Source of the DNA: Bacillus_CJ salitolerans
Lineage (GTDB): Bacteria > Bacillota > Bacilli > Bacillales > SA4
Length of the DNA: 64,000 nucleotides
Assembly (NCBI RefSeq): GCF_042680805.1
Contig: NZ_JBHUEM010000045.1
Location: forward strand, 124,001 to 188,000
Reading direction: 5' to 3'
The notes under the pieces were generated by a model. The model saw only the letters and a list, made by a program, of their open reading frames with translations, was not told where the DNA came from and did no database searches. Within the stretch, counting starts at the first letter, position 1. Each line of letters opens with the position of its first letter. Positions 42,352 to 51,162 of this stretch are shown here, piece after piece. Both the position numbers and the translations under genes were made by a program.

Positions 42352-42861
42352 TTACGCCTCCCCTCTTGGTTTTGCTTTTCCTAAGTATAGCTTTCCATCT
42401 TTAACTTCTGAAACATAAACATCTAATGGTGCTAGAGGCGGTGTACCTGGAACGTTCGTCCCATCTTTTTCATACAATCCATAGTGACATGGACAGAAGA
42501 ACATATTAGGATTAGCTGGATCTGAATTCCAGTTTACCGTACAGCCAAGATGTTTACAAACAGGCGATAATGCCACGATTTCACCAGCTTCATTCTTAAA
42601 CACCCATGCTGATTTTGGTTCTTCAGACTCATACCAAGCATCCACTTGGTGAATCGTAAAGTCAAAACGCTTTGGTTCGTTTGTAATATCTTCAACATTT
42701 GCAACTGCCACTAAGTCTGTTTCTTCAGCAGGACGTAATACTGGATCTAACGCAAATCTAACCATTGGCATCAACATACCTGCTGCCATAAAACCACCAA
42801 CACCAGTAAGGGTATAGTTTAAGAATTGACGTCTTGAAACCCGATGCTTTTTCTCACTCAT
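42352..42861 (-). CDS. qcrA: Menaquinol:cytochrome c oxidoreductase, Rieske iron-sulfur subunit
   Basis: A 169-residue Rieske protein with a Tat-like N-terminus (RRQFLNYTLTGVGGFMAAG) that also anchors it. The 2Fe-2S ligands are in CKHLGC and CPCHYGLY. First gene of qcrABC; its stop lies three bases before the qcrB start. A second Met at 42861 is chosen, six bases from GGGG. Confidence 0.97.
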   Translation of the reverse strand: MSEKKHRVSRRQFLNYTLTGVGGFMAAGMLMPMVRFALDPVLRPAEETDLVAVANVEDITNEPKRFDFTIHQVDAWYESEEPKSAWVFKNEAGEIVALSPVCKHLGCTVNWNSDPANPNMFFCPCHYGLYEKDGTNVPGTPPLAPLDVYVSEVKDGKLYLGKAKPRGEA

Positions 42862-42888
42862 CATTTTCCCCCCTCTATCAAAAACTAA

Positions 42889-42900
42889 GTCCGTTCGGAC
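42889..42900. promoter_or_regulatory. Inverted repeat between the qcr promoter and qcrA
   Basis: GTCCGTTCGGAC is a perfect 12-base inverted repeat about 28 bases upstream of qcrA and 33 bases downstream of the -10 box. It is a candidate operator or RNA hairpin; no factor can be named. Confidence 0.4.
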
Positions 42901-42932
42901 ATACTTTTACACTTTAAAACTAGGACATTCCT

Positions 42933-42961
42933 ATGATATATCAATATGTAAAAGAGGTCAA
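42933..42961 (-). promoter_or_regulatory. Promoter of the qcrABC operon
   Basis: On the minus strand TTGACC (42956-42961) and TATCAT (42933-42938) are separated by 17 bases. The leader would be about 65 bases. Confidence 0.65.
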
Positions 42962-43005
42962 TAATATCATTTTCATAAACTCCGTTTGCTATGTATAAAA
43001 AATTC

Positions 43006-43464
43006 CTAATTTCTCCACGCATTTAATATTTGTGGAACAACTTGTTGTACTTGATCGGTAACGATTTTTTGCTTGTATTTATTCTCAACATGCTCTAATG
43101 GAACAGCAGGAAGCCATAAGAGAGATGAGCCGAGTTCATTTTCATATTGCTTCCAATCTGCATCACTTGTCATATACAGAACGTGCTTCATACCTTGATT
43201 CAATAGTTGCTTTTTTAACGTTTGAATCCGTTCAAACTCTCCTTCTATTGAATCAGCCTTCCAATATGTGAACGATGGCATAAGGAACAATCGTCCTTTA
43301 AATTGTCTTTCAACTTCAAGACTAAGGGTTGTTATAAATTCCCCCTGAAGGACTATGTTCTTCATCTGATCACCGAATCCGATTGGGATGAGTGGAATCA
43401 AGGCAGTGTCCACATATTCCTTTGATTGCAAGTAAAGATCAATGTCGGTCGTTAACCATTTCAT
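43006..43464 (-). CDS. ypiF: YpiF family protein (DUF2487)
   Basis: A 152-residue soluble protein in the position of B. subtilis ypiF. Family-like features are KWLTTDIDLYLQSKEYVDTALIPL at the N-terminus, the FKGRLFLMPSFTYW block, HVLYMTSDADWKQYENE and a C-terminal VPQILNAW. Function unknown. GGAGGTC precedes the ATG. Confidence 0.88.
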   Translation of the reverse strand: MKWLTTDIDLYLQSKEYVDTALIPLIPIGFGDQMKNIVLQGEFITTLSLEVERQFKGRLFLMPSFTYWKADSIEGEFERIQTLKKQLLNQGMKHVLYMTSDADWKQYENELGSSLLWLPAVPLEHVENKYKQKIVTDQVQQVVPQILNAWRN

Positions 43465-43623
43465 GTTTTGACCTCCTTGTATTCATTGTGTTTCATTTCA
43501 CTACTATTAAAACACAGAACCACTCTTCCTTTCATTACTTTCACAACTTTCAAAGTTTACTATCTCTCTTTTTTCTACCATTGTTCACAAAACGTTCTTA
43601 TTTTATTACAAAATAGACACCCC

Positions 43624-44178
43624 TCAGTTAGGAAGGGTGTCTTGCAAGTTTTTTAACTTTTGTGTAAGTTTTACAAACTCCTCTTGGTTTTGATTATCAA
43701 GCGCATCATCAATCAACTTTAGGAGCGTATCTTTTTGAAACGAAAATATCGTTTCCTCAAGGAATTTTTCTGCCAATTGCTTATCATTTTCTGTAATTTG
43801 TAAATGCTTTGGCATGAAAGGATTTTCCTCTAACACTAATACGTAGTGAGAAGAATGGTAGGATTCTCTGAAATTTAATTGAATATATATATCCTCTTCT
43901 CTATTTAAACGAATATCATGAAAGGATTTCTCAGCATCTGTCGTCATTACATTTTCCTTATAAAATCGAAATGGAACATCATCTACACAATGAGTTGACA
44001 TGATAATTCCTTTTGGGCAATATTGTGCTTGCTCTACGAAATGAACTTTTTTCATTAATTGATCATGACTCATTAAATAATTTAAAATCCACACACATTC
44101 TCTTCTCTTGAGCTGGTAATTATTAAGGAACCACCTAATAAATTCTTTTTTTTCATTGACAGAAACAGGGGATGCCAT
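43624..44178 (-). CDS. ypiB: YpiB family protein (UPF0302)
   Basis: A 184-residue soluble protein of UPF0302 (B. subtilis YpiB about 179 aa). It shows VNEKKEFIRWFLNNYQLKRRECVWILNYLMSHDQLM and a DALDNQNQEEFVKLTQKL C-terminus. The stop lies in the loop of a terminator-like hairpin (AGACACCC/GGGTGTCT). It precedes ypiF and follows ypiA. Function unknown. Confidence 0.9.
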   Translation of the reverse strand: MASPVSVNEKKEFIRWFLNNYQLKRRECVWILNYLMSHDQLMKKVHFVEQAQYCPKGIIMSTHCVDDVPFRFYKENVMTTDAEKSFHDIRLNREEDIYIQLNFRESYHSSHYVLVLEENPFMPKHLQITENDKQLAEKFLEETIFSFQKDTLLKLIDDALDNQNQEEFVKLTQKLKNLQDTLPN

Positions 44179-44273
44179 TTTTGTCCCTCCTCTGCTATTG
44201 TTGAGATGAAGATTAAAGAGGACTTACTGTTTCATTAAAATTTCGTTCCTTCTATTGAAATATCCTTCTATGT

Positions 44274-45530
44274 TTATATTTTTAATTGAAGTAACATTTC
44301 TTCGATGTCATATCTTGTCTGATCCATTTTAATGATCTCCTCAAATACATTTATTGCCTCTTTGATTAACCCTTCATCTATAAGAAAGCGTCCATATTCT
44401 TCAAGAAAATCAGCTTTATCTTTAAAAAAAGTATATGCACTACGGTAGTGGTTTAATGCATCTGAATATTCTTCAAGTTCTTTCTTAGCTGTAGCAAGAT
44501 CCCATATCATTTGAGGATCCTCGTCACCATTTTCTATTGCCTTTTCAACGAAAGGAACGACTTTATCATATGACTCTTCCTTCATGTAAATTCTTGTCAG
44601 TAAATAGGAAGCTTCTAATGATTCGTTGTCTAGTTCATAAGCTGATTCTAAAAGCTGCTTCCCCTTCTCTACATCCCCTAATTTCATAGACAGCTTGCCA
44701 CCGAAAATAAGAAGTTCTTTATTATAATCATCCAATTTTAGCCCTTCTACTACGGTTTTCATCGCTTCATCAAGTAGCTCTTCCGCTTCGTAGGCTTTGC
44801 CAAGAACGAGATAAAGGGGAGTGTACTGCGGATCTAAATCCTTAAGATCCAATAGCTTCTGTATGGCTGTTTTATACTTTTCTGCTTGGTATGCTGCACA
44901 TGCAAAGCCAAATAGACTATCTATTTCAATTTGTTCCTCTAATCCTGTTTCATATTGAGTAAATGCTTCTTCAAATCGACCAACAGCGGTATAACATTCA
45001 GCTAACCGTAGATGAACATTTATTTCTCCAATTTTTTTCTGGTCCTTTAACACTGCTTCGTAATAGGGAATACTTTGTCTATAGTTCCCTCTGCCCGAAT
45101 AAAACTCACCAAGCGCAAACATAATAATAGGATTTCCCGGCTTTAATGTTTTTGCTTGAAGTAGCTTTTGCTCTGCCACTTCATCTAAACCTTGCATTTG
45201 ATACAAGTCCGCTAGTAAAATTAATGCTCTTGGGTATTCAGAGTCTGTACCACTTACTCTTCCAAGTAATTGAATCGCTTCTTCTTCATCATCTAAATCA
45301 ATATAAATTTCTGCAAGTAAAAGTAGAATTTCACTTTCGGCCGGATATCTTTCAAGGAGGATGTTTGCTAGATTTCTTGCTTCTTCAATAAAACCAAACT
45401 GATAGTACGAGTGAGCAATAAAAAATTTTTCTTCATCATTTACAGATTGACTTAGTTTCTCTAACTGGGATAGCCCCTTTTCAACATCACCATATTCTAA
45501 AAATCGTACTGCTTTTTCAATTAAATTCAT
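44274..45530 (-). CDS. ypiA: Tetratricopeptide repeat protein YpiA
   Basis: A 418-residue soluble protein made of about ten TPR-like 34-residue helical repeats (alternating A/Y/L patterns such as ALILLADLYQMQGLDEVAEQKLLQA and LYLVLGKAYEAEELLDEAMK). It is a protein-interaction scaffold without catalytic motifs. Gene order ypiA-ypiB-ypiF matches B. subtilis. Partner unknown. Confidence 0.92.
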   Translation of the reverse strand: MNLIEKAVRFLEYGDVEKGLSQLEKLSQSVNDEEKFFIAHSYYQFGFIEEARNLANILLERYPAESEILLLLAEIYIDLDDEEEAIQLLGRVSGTDSEYPRALILLADLYQMQGLDEVAEQKLLQAKTLKPGNPIIMFALGEFYSGRGNYRQSIPYYEAVLKDQKKIGEINVHLRLAECYTAVGRFEEAFTQYETGLEEQIEIDSLFGFACAAYQAEKYKTAIQKLLDLKDLDPQYTPLYLVLGKAYEAEELLDEAMKTVVEGLKLDDYNKELLIFGGKLSMKLGDVEKGKQLLESAYELDNESLEASYLLTRIYMKEESYDKVVPFVEKAIENGDEDPQMIWDLATAKKELEEYSDALNHYRSAYTFFKDKADFLEEYGRFLIDEGLIKEAINVFEEIIKMDQTRYDIEEMLLQLKI

Positions 45531-45564
45531 GATCTACCTCATTGTCTATAAAAGTTTAATAATA

Positions 45565-46467
45565 CTATTCAAAGGTAGAAGCAAAATAACCAGGAACTTT
45601 TATCACAACTTGTTCACCGAATCCTGGATTTATGTAAAAATGATCTCCAACTTTTATTGTTCTACCTTTGTGAACAGTAATGATTGGCTTATCCATATCA
45701 TATTTAACTTCACCTAAATTATCAAATCCGACGTCCTTTTTAGGATATAAATTATAATCTACATCCCCTCCAATACGGATATCGCCTTTTAATGGATAGA
45801 TTCCAATTCGGCAAAGAACGTTTCGTGGTAAAGGTTCTCCAGTAGAAGGTACAAAAGGAATAGTTGGAATTTGTTCCTGTAGACAAAGTTCCTGCCAGAA
45901 TTCCGTGACTTTCTTAAATTTATTTTTCGTGAAGTCTTCCCTCCATATGGGAACGATACACGGGTAATACGGATATAGAGCATCTCTTATCCATCCCCAT
46001 GCGACACGTCCCAGATCTTGTTCACTTAAGCTAACGAATATAACTGGTATTTTATACCTTTTACATTGTCTTATAAGGCTTGGAGTTAGAGCACGAATGG
46101 GAATTTTAATACCAATGGAGTAATCAATGGGGCTATTGATCATCCTATGTTTTGCTTTTTTGAGTTTAGATAATAACTGCGCCTCATAGTCTATCGTGAT
46201 TGTGAATAAGACGGTTGTACATCCCTTACTAATGAGTTTTTCCTTCATATAATTCTTCAGTGTTAAAAAGTTGTTTAATTCCTCAATTTGAAAATCAAGC
46301 ATAACATGTCCAGGGGTTAACAAATATTCTGATACATCCATTTTAAAAAAATCGACTCTATTCATTTGACGTGCTATGTAGTCAATTTTGTTATTCTTAA
46401 TCGTGAACGAGCACTGTACAATGTCCCGCTCCTTTTTTACATTCGCACGGTCAATTACATATGTCAT
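45565..46467 (-). CDS. Uncharacterised protein, possibly a degenerate amidohydrolase-like fold
   Basis: A 300-residue soluble protein I do not recognise; no counterpart comes to mind in B. subtilis at this place. It has a mixed alpha/beta look. The segment LLTPGHVMLDFQ (about residues 50-61) sits where amidohydrolases carry PGFIDxHxH, followed by EKLISKGCTTVLFTITI, which resembles the GxTT step; the metal His residues are missing. The C-terminus (VHKGRTIKVGDHFYINPGFGEQVVIKVPGY) is beta-rich. GGGGGGA precedes the ATG. It lies between aroA and ypiA. Confidence 0.6.
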   Translation of the reverse strand: MTYVIDRANVKKERDIVQCSFTIKNNKIDYIARQMNRVDFFKMDVSEYLLTPGHVMLDFQIEELNNFLTLKNYMKEKLISKGCTTVLFTITIDYEAQLLSKLKKAKHRMINSPIDYSIGIKIPIRALTPSLIRQCKRYKIPVIFVSLSEQDLGRVAWGWIRDALYPYYPCIVPIWREDFTKNKFKKVTEFWQELCLQEQIPTIPFVPSTGEPLPRNVLCRIGIYPLKGDIRIGGDVDYNLYPKKDVGFDNLGEVKYDMDKPIITVHKGRTIKVGDHFYINPGFGEQVVIKVPGYFASTFE

Positions 46468-46633
46468 AGCTTCTCCCCCCTCACTTTTAGCTAGTCCAAA
46501 TACTTCCTTATGACAAGCTATGTTGTAAGACGGGAAAGTATGTACAAATTTAATTGAAAACTTTATCTACCATCAAGGAAATAAACCGGCAAGAAGAAAA
46601 GAAATTTGACATCAGAGGAGCTCTTGCTCACAT

Positions 46634-46667
46634 AAAAGGGCAAACCCATAAGGATTTGCCCTTTTTT
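46634..46667 (-). terminator. Terminator at the end of the aro/trp supraoperon
   Basis: On the minus strand AAAAAAGGGCAAATCC folds against GGGTTTGCCCTTTT. It lies a few bases beyond the aroA stop and could work in both directions. Confidence 0.9.
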
Positions 46668-46672
46668 ATGTA

Positions 46673-47956
46673 TTAATTTGTTATCTTTTCTATATCTTCA
46701 AAAAATGTTGGATATGATACTGCAATTGATTCAGTATCATGGATGAACATATCACCTTTACTAACAAAAGAGGCTATCGAAAGCATCATACCAATCCGAT
46801 GATCTCCATGGCTAGTTACTACAGCTGCTTCAAGTTCCGTCTTCCCTTTAATAATCATTCCATCTTCTGTTGCCTCAATATTTGCCCCTAATTTCGTTAG
46901 TTCATCGACCACAGTCTGGATACGGTTTGTTTCTTTTACTTTTAACTCACTCGCATCTTTAATGTAGGTAACACCTTTTGCTTGAGTAGCCAACAAAGCT
47001 ATGATAGGAATTTCATCAATTAATCGAGGTATCATTTCACCGCTAATTTCAATGCCATTTAGACTTGAATATGACACATGAATGTCAGCAAATGGCTCAT
47101 TGTTTTTTTCATTTACATTATGGAACGATAGGTTTGCACCCATTTGTTTTAAAATATCAATAATCCCTGTTCTTGTAGGGTTGATTCCGACATTTTTTAG
47201 GACAAGGTTACTATCTGGAACAATCGCGCCTGCAACTAGGAAAAAGGCAGCTGATGAAATATCACCGGGAACAAATATCGTGGTACCTTTTAATGATTGT
47301 CCACCTTGAACCGAAACTGATAAGCCATTTATTTTTACTTCCACCCCAAAAGCTTGAAGCATTCTTTCTGTATGATCTCTTGACTTGTGAGGTTCGGTTA
47401 CAGTTGTTTCGCCATTACTGTTTAAACCTGCTAGAAGGATAGCTGACTTAACTTGCGCACTCGCGATTTTTGATGAATACTGAATTGCTGTTAGGCTCCC
47501 ACCCCTTATCGCTAATGGAGTATATTGTCCATTCTTCCTTCCATCAATTCGTGCTCCCATCAATCTAAGAGGTTCTGTTACTCTTTTCATTGGCCGTTTG
47601 GCAATAGAATCATCACCAATTACACACGCATGAATAGGAATACCAGCTAAGATCCCTAACAGGAGCCTCGTCGTTGTACCAGAATTTCCAACATCTAAAA
47701 TAGCTTGAGGCTCCTGTATACCATTCCAACCTAACCCCCTCACGGCTACATTGTCATTTTTTCTTACAATTTCTACACCCATTTTTTCAAAGCAAGCAAT
47801 TGTACTTAAGCAGTCCTCACCTGGTAAAAAATGCTGAATGGTCGTTTGACCTTCAGCCACGGATCCGAACATAACTGCTCTGTGTGAAATAGATTTATCT
47901 CCTGGAACGTTTATGGTTCCATTCAACGTTTTCAAATAGTTGTTAATCATTTTCAT
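46673..47956 (-). CDS. aroA: 3-phosphoshikimate 1-carboxyvinyltransferase (EPSP synthase)
   Basis: A 427-residue enzyme (called AroE in B. subtilis, 428 aa) that makes EPSP from shikimate 3-phosphate and PEP. Visible are PGDKSISHRAVMFGS, LDVGNSGTTTRLLLGILAG, SAQVKSAILLAGL and the LKVKETNRI block. AGGAGG is ten bases from the ATG at 47956. Last gene of the aromatic supraoperon, directly downstream of tyrA. Confidence 0.97.
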   Translation of the reverse strand: MKMINNYLKTLNGTINVPGDKSISHRAVMFGSVAEGQTTIQHFLPGEDCLSTIACFEKMGVEIVRKNDNVAVRGLGWNGIQEPQAILDVGNSGTTTRLLLGILAGIPIHACVIGDDSIAKRPMKRVTEPLRLMGARIDGRKNGQYTPLAIRGGSLTAIQYSSKIASAQVKSAILLAGLNSNGETTVTEPHKSRDHTERMLQAFGVEVKINGLSVSVQGGQSLKGTTIFVPGDISSAAFFLVAGAIVPDSNLVLKNVGINPTRTGIIDILKQMGANLSFHNVNEKNNEPFADIHVSYSSLNGIEISGEMIPRLIDEIPIIALLATQAKGVTYIKDASELKVKETNRIQTVVDELTKLGANIEATEDGMIIKGKTELEAAVVTSHGDHRIGMMLSIASFVSKGDMFIHDTESIAVSYPTFFEDIEKITN

Positions 47957-47970
47957 GAGTTGTATTCCTC

Positions 47971-49071
47971 CTAGCGAGACAAATACGTATCGAACTTGTA
48001 TTCTTGTAAGCAAACAATCGCTCTCAGACGGTCTTCCTCCGTTTGAAAGCTTAAGCGTAACACACCATATATATCTTCTCTCGCTTCTATAATTCTAATA
48101 TTTGTAATACTAATTCTGTTCGTTGCTATTATACCAGTAACTTCTGAGATTACACCTGGATAGTCAGGAACATCAACAAACAAATCGTAAAAAGCAGGAA
48201 TGGCACCTTTGGAATCAACTGGTAATCCATCCCTATAGTTTTTGGCTGACTCAAAGTATCGATATATCTCATCAGCATTCACCGAATCTATCATTCCTTG
48301 GACTTTCTTCATTTCTTCCATCCATTTAGTAAATAACTGTAATAGCGCTTCCCTATTATGTATTAGAATATCACGCCACATGGAAGGATTTGAAGAGGCA
48401 ATGCGAGTAATATCTCGAAATCCACCTGCTGCAAGTCTACTTAAATCATGTTCACTATCTTGATAAGAAGCGACATTATGTACGAGACTAGCGGCGATAA
48501 TGTGAGGAAAATGACTGATTACACTTGCAATTCGATCATGCTCTTCGGCTGACATTTGAAGGAAATTTGCTTTTGTACCAGATAGGACACTTTTCAACTC
48601 TTCTAGTTTCTCTGTTGGAGTGCTCTCAAAAGGGGTTAAAATATAGAAAGCATTTTCGAAGAGGTGACCCTTTGCAGCCTCAATGCCTGATTTATGTGAA
48701 CCAGCCATTGGGTGTCCGCCAATAAAATAAGTATTCTTTTGTTTTATTTGCTTACTCTTATCTAGAATTTGTTTTTTTGTGCTTCCAACGTCCGTAATAA
48801 TGACTCCTTCTTTGAGACAAGCTCTAGAGAGTTGTTTTAAGATTTCTTCAGTTTGCACAACAGGTGCCGAGATAATAATAACGTCTGCCTTTTCCGCTTC
48901 TGTTAATAAATCGTGTCCAATTACATCAATTACATGAAGGGAAAGAGCTTTATTGACTTGTTCCTTTTGTATATCATAACCAACAATCGTTACCTCAGGA
49001 TTTCGCTTTATCGCTAAAGCTAATGATCCACCGATAAGGCCTAGGCCAATCATTAATATACGCTTCTTCAT
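47971..49071 (-). CDS. tyrA: Prephenate dehydrogenase with ACT domain
   Basis: A 366-residue enzyme of tyrosine synthesis. It has the NAD-binding motif MIGLGLIGGSLALAIKR, the VIISAPV and DVGSTKKQI stretches, GGHPMAGSHKSGIEAA, then HFPHIIAASLV. The C-terminal ACT domain (about residues 297-366; LFVDVPDYPGVISEVTGI) is a likely feedback site. A 162-base gap with a terminator-like hairpin separates it from hisC. Confidence 0.96.
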   Translation of the reverse strand: MKKRILMIGLGLIGGSLALAIKRNPEVTIVGYDIQKEQVNKALSLHVIDVIGHDLLTEAEKADVIIISAPVVQTEEILKQLSRACLKEGVIITDVGSTKKQILDKSKQIKQKNTYFIGGHPMAGSHKSGIEAAKGHLFENAFYILTPFESTPTEKLEELKSVLSGTKANFLQMSAEEHDRIASVISHFPHIIAASLVHNVASYQDSEHDLSRLAAGGFRDITRIASSNPSMWRDILIHNREALLQLFTKWMEEMKKVQGMIDSVNADEIYRYFESAKNYRDGLPVDSKGAIPAFYDLFVDVPDYPGVISEVTGIIATNRISITNIRIIEAREDIYGVLRLSFQTEEDRLRAIVCLQEYKFDTYLSR

Positions 49072-49190
49072 GTAATCACCTCTTTCATTATCGTTAATTC
49101 AGTTTGCGCCAGGTCTTTAAACCCAGAGGGATAACTAGTTGTTTTACTGGTGGTTCTTACTTTAATGAACCCTTATATGTCCGTTTTAAT

Positions 49191-49218
49191 TAGAGAAAAA
49201 GGCAGGCTTTCACCTACC
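49191..49218 (-). terminator. Terminator-like hairpin between hisC and tyrA
   Basis: GGTAGG pairs with CCTGCC (one G-T pair) and is followed by TTTTTCTC on the minus strand. It may partly end the trp-hisC transcript. Confidence 0.6.
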
Positions 49219-49233
49219 CTACGAACTGACTAA

Positions 49234-50337
49234 TTAGGACACCTGTTCTTTTACTTTAAGCATTTTGGATAAAATGGAAATAATCTCCTCATTATCTTCT
49301 TTACACCCTACTGTTATACGAATACATGTAGGGAAGCCAAGAGCATTGCCTGATCTTACTATATATCCATGCTTTAATAAATATTGAAACACTTCATTTC
49401 CTTGTAAAGGGGCAAAGTCCAATAAAATAAAGTTCCCTTGAGTTGGATAATAGTTAACATGATGAGAATCACAAAAGTCTATAAACTGCTGTATTCCTTC
49501 TCGATTTTTCAGCTTACATTTATCAACGAACATTTGGTCAGATATAGCTGCAGTTGCAGCTACCTGTGAAAAGCGCGAAGTATTGAAGGGTTCTCTTACA
49601 GGTTCAATTTTCTTAATAAAATCAGCATTCCCTATCCCATAACCGATTCTTAAACTGGCTAATCCATATATTTTAGAAAACGTTCTTAATATCATCATAT
49701 TAGGAAATCTCTCTAATAAAGGAACCGTTTCAGGATAATCATTGGCAACTACATATTCATAATAGGCCTCGTCTATAACGACTAATGTTGTTGATGGGAC
49801 CTTCTCGATAAAAGATAGTAAGTTCTTATCTGTCACATAGTTTCCAGTTGGATTATTAGGTGAACAAATCCAAACGACTTTTGTATGTTCATCAATCTCA
49901 TTGAGCATTCCTTCTAGGTTATGCTCTCCGTTTAGTAATGGAACTTCACGGATTTCTGCTCCCTCAATGATTGCATTATGCTTATATTGCGGGAAGGTTG
50001 GTGTAGCCATAACAGTATTGCTGCCTGGACTAAGTAAAGCACGACAAATGATTTGAAGCACTTCATCCGAGCCATTTCCGAAGATAATTTGAGAAGGCTC
50101 TACGTCTAAATGTCTTGCAAGTGTATCCCGAAGCTCTCCTGCATACCCATCTGGATATACTGCAACCTTACTTATATTGTTTAGTAATGTCTCGGTAACA
50201 ACAGGAGAACAACCGTATGGGTTCTCATTTGACGCAAGTTTAACAATTCGTTCAAGTCCGTACTCCTTTTTTACCTCTTCAATCGGCTTTCCCGGCTGAT
50301 AAGGTGTTAACGAAATAAGTTGTTCTTTAATATCCAT
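49234..50337 (-). CDS. hisC: Histidinol-phosphate/aromatic aminotransferase
   Basis: A 367-residue class II PLP aminotransferase. In B. subtilis the hisC gene at this position serves both histidine and aromatic amino-acid synthesis. Motifs: KLASNENPYG, IFGNGSDEVLQIICR, CSPNNPTGNYV, DEAYYEY and the lysine site TFSKIYGLASLRIGYG. It follows trpA by 15 bases. Confidence 0.95.
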   Translation of the reverse strand: MDIKEQLISLTPYQPGKPIEEVKKEYGLERIVKLASNENPYGCSPVVTETLLNNISKVAVYPDGYAGELRDTLARHLDVEPSQIIFGNGSDEVLQIICRALLSPGSNTVMATPTFPQYKHNAIIEGAEIREVPLLNGEHNLEGMLNEIDEHTKVVWICSPNNPTGNYVTDKNLLSFIEKVPSTTLVVIDEAYYEYVVANDYPETVPLLERFPNMMILRTFSKIYGLASLRIGYGIGNADFIKKIEPVREPFNTSRFSQVAATAAISDQMFVDKCKLKNREGIQQFIDFCDSHHVNYYPTQGNFILLDFAPLQGNEVFQYLLKHGYIVRSGNALGFPTCIRITVGCKEDNEEIISILSKMLKVKEQVS

Positions 50338-50352
50338 ACATATTTTCCTCTC

Positions 50353-51162
50353 TTACGACGAAATGGGTGATGTAATAGAGCTTATATACTTCTCAAACTC
50401 CCCCAAATATTCCCGTCTCGTTGCTTTATTTAATAAGCCTTCTTCCAACTCAGCTAACTTTCTTAAAATCGCACTCCCCATAATGATCCCATCACAGACA
50501 GGCATTAGCTTGCTAACTTGGTCTCGATTTGAAATACCAAATCCTACTGCGATTGGAACGGAGCTGTATTTTTTAACTTGGGTCAGAAATGAATAAATAC
50601 TTTCATGAAGTTCATCCCTTATACCAGTGACTCCAAGTGAAGACACACAATACAAGAAGCCCTTTGATTCTTTTGCAATCATCTCAATGCGCTTTTCAGA
50701 GGTTGGTGCCACTAATGAAATATAAAGCATCCCTTCTTCATGACACTTCCTTCGAATTATGGTGCTTTCTTCATATGGCAAATCAGGTATGAGTAAACCA
50801 TCCACATCATTTTGGTGCGCTAAAGCGAAAAAGGATTCTTGTTCTAATTGTAGCACAGGATTATAGTACGTAAAAAGAATAATCGGAATAGTAACTCCTT
50901 TTTTTCTCATTTCCCCGACAAGAGCTATCGCTTTTTTGATCGTCATACCATTTTTCAAAGCTTTTTCAGCTGCTTTTTGAATAATCGGACCATCAGCGAG
51001 TGGATCAGAATAAGGCACACCTAACTCTAATAGTGATGCTCCTGACCTCTGAAGGGACAATGCGATCTCGATTGTTGTTTCTTCATCAGGATATCCAGCC
51101 ATGATAAAGGGAATAAATAAGAATTCAGTTGTTAGAATAGTTCTCTTTTGTACACGATTCAT
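50353..51162 (-). CDS. trpA: Tryptophan synthase alpha chain
   Basis: A 269-residue TIM-barrel subunit that cleaves indole-3-glycerol phosphate. It shows FIMAGYPDEETT, LELGVPYSDPLADGPIIQ with the catalytic Glu/Asp region, DGLLIPDLPYEES, and the SSLGVTGIR and GFGIS phosphate-binding loops. The ATG at 51162 follows AAGGAG; it overlaps trpB by 38 bases. Confidence 0.96.
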   Translation of the reverse strand: MNRVQKRTILTTEFLFIPFIMAGYPDEETTIEIALSLQRSGASLLELGVPYSDPLADGPIIQKAAEKALKNGMTIKKAIALVGEMRKKGVTIPIILFTYYNPVLQLEQESFFALAHQNDVDGLLIPDLPYEESTIIRRKCHEEGMLYISLVAPTSEKRIEMIAKESKGFLYCVSSLGVTGIRDELHESIYSFLTQVKKYSSVPIAVGFGISNRDQVSKLMPVCDGIIMGSAILRKLAELEEGLLNKATRREYLGEFEKYISSITSPISS

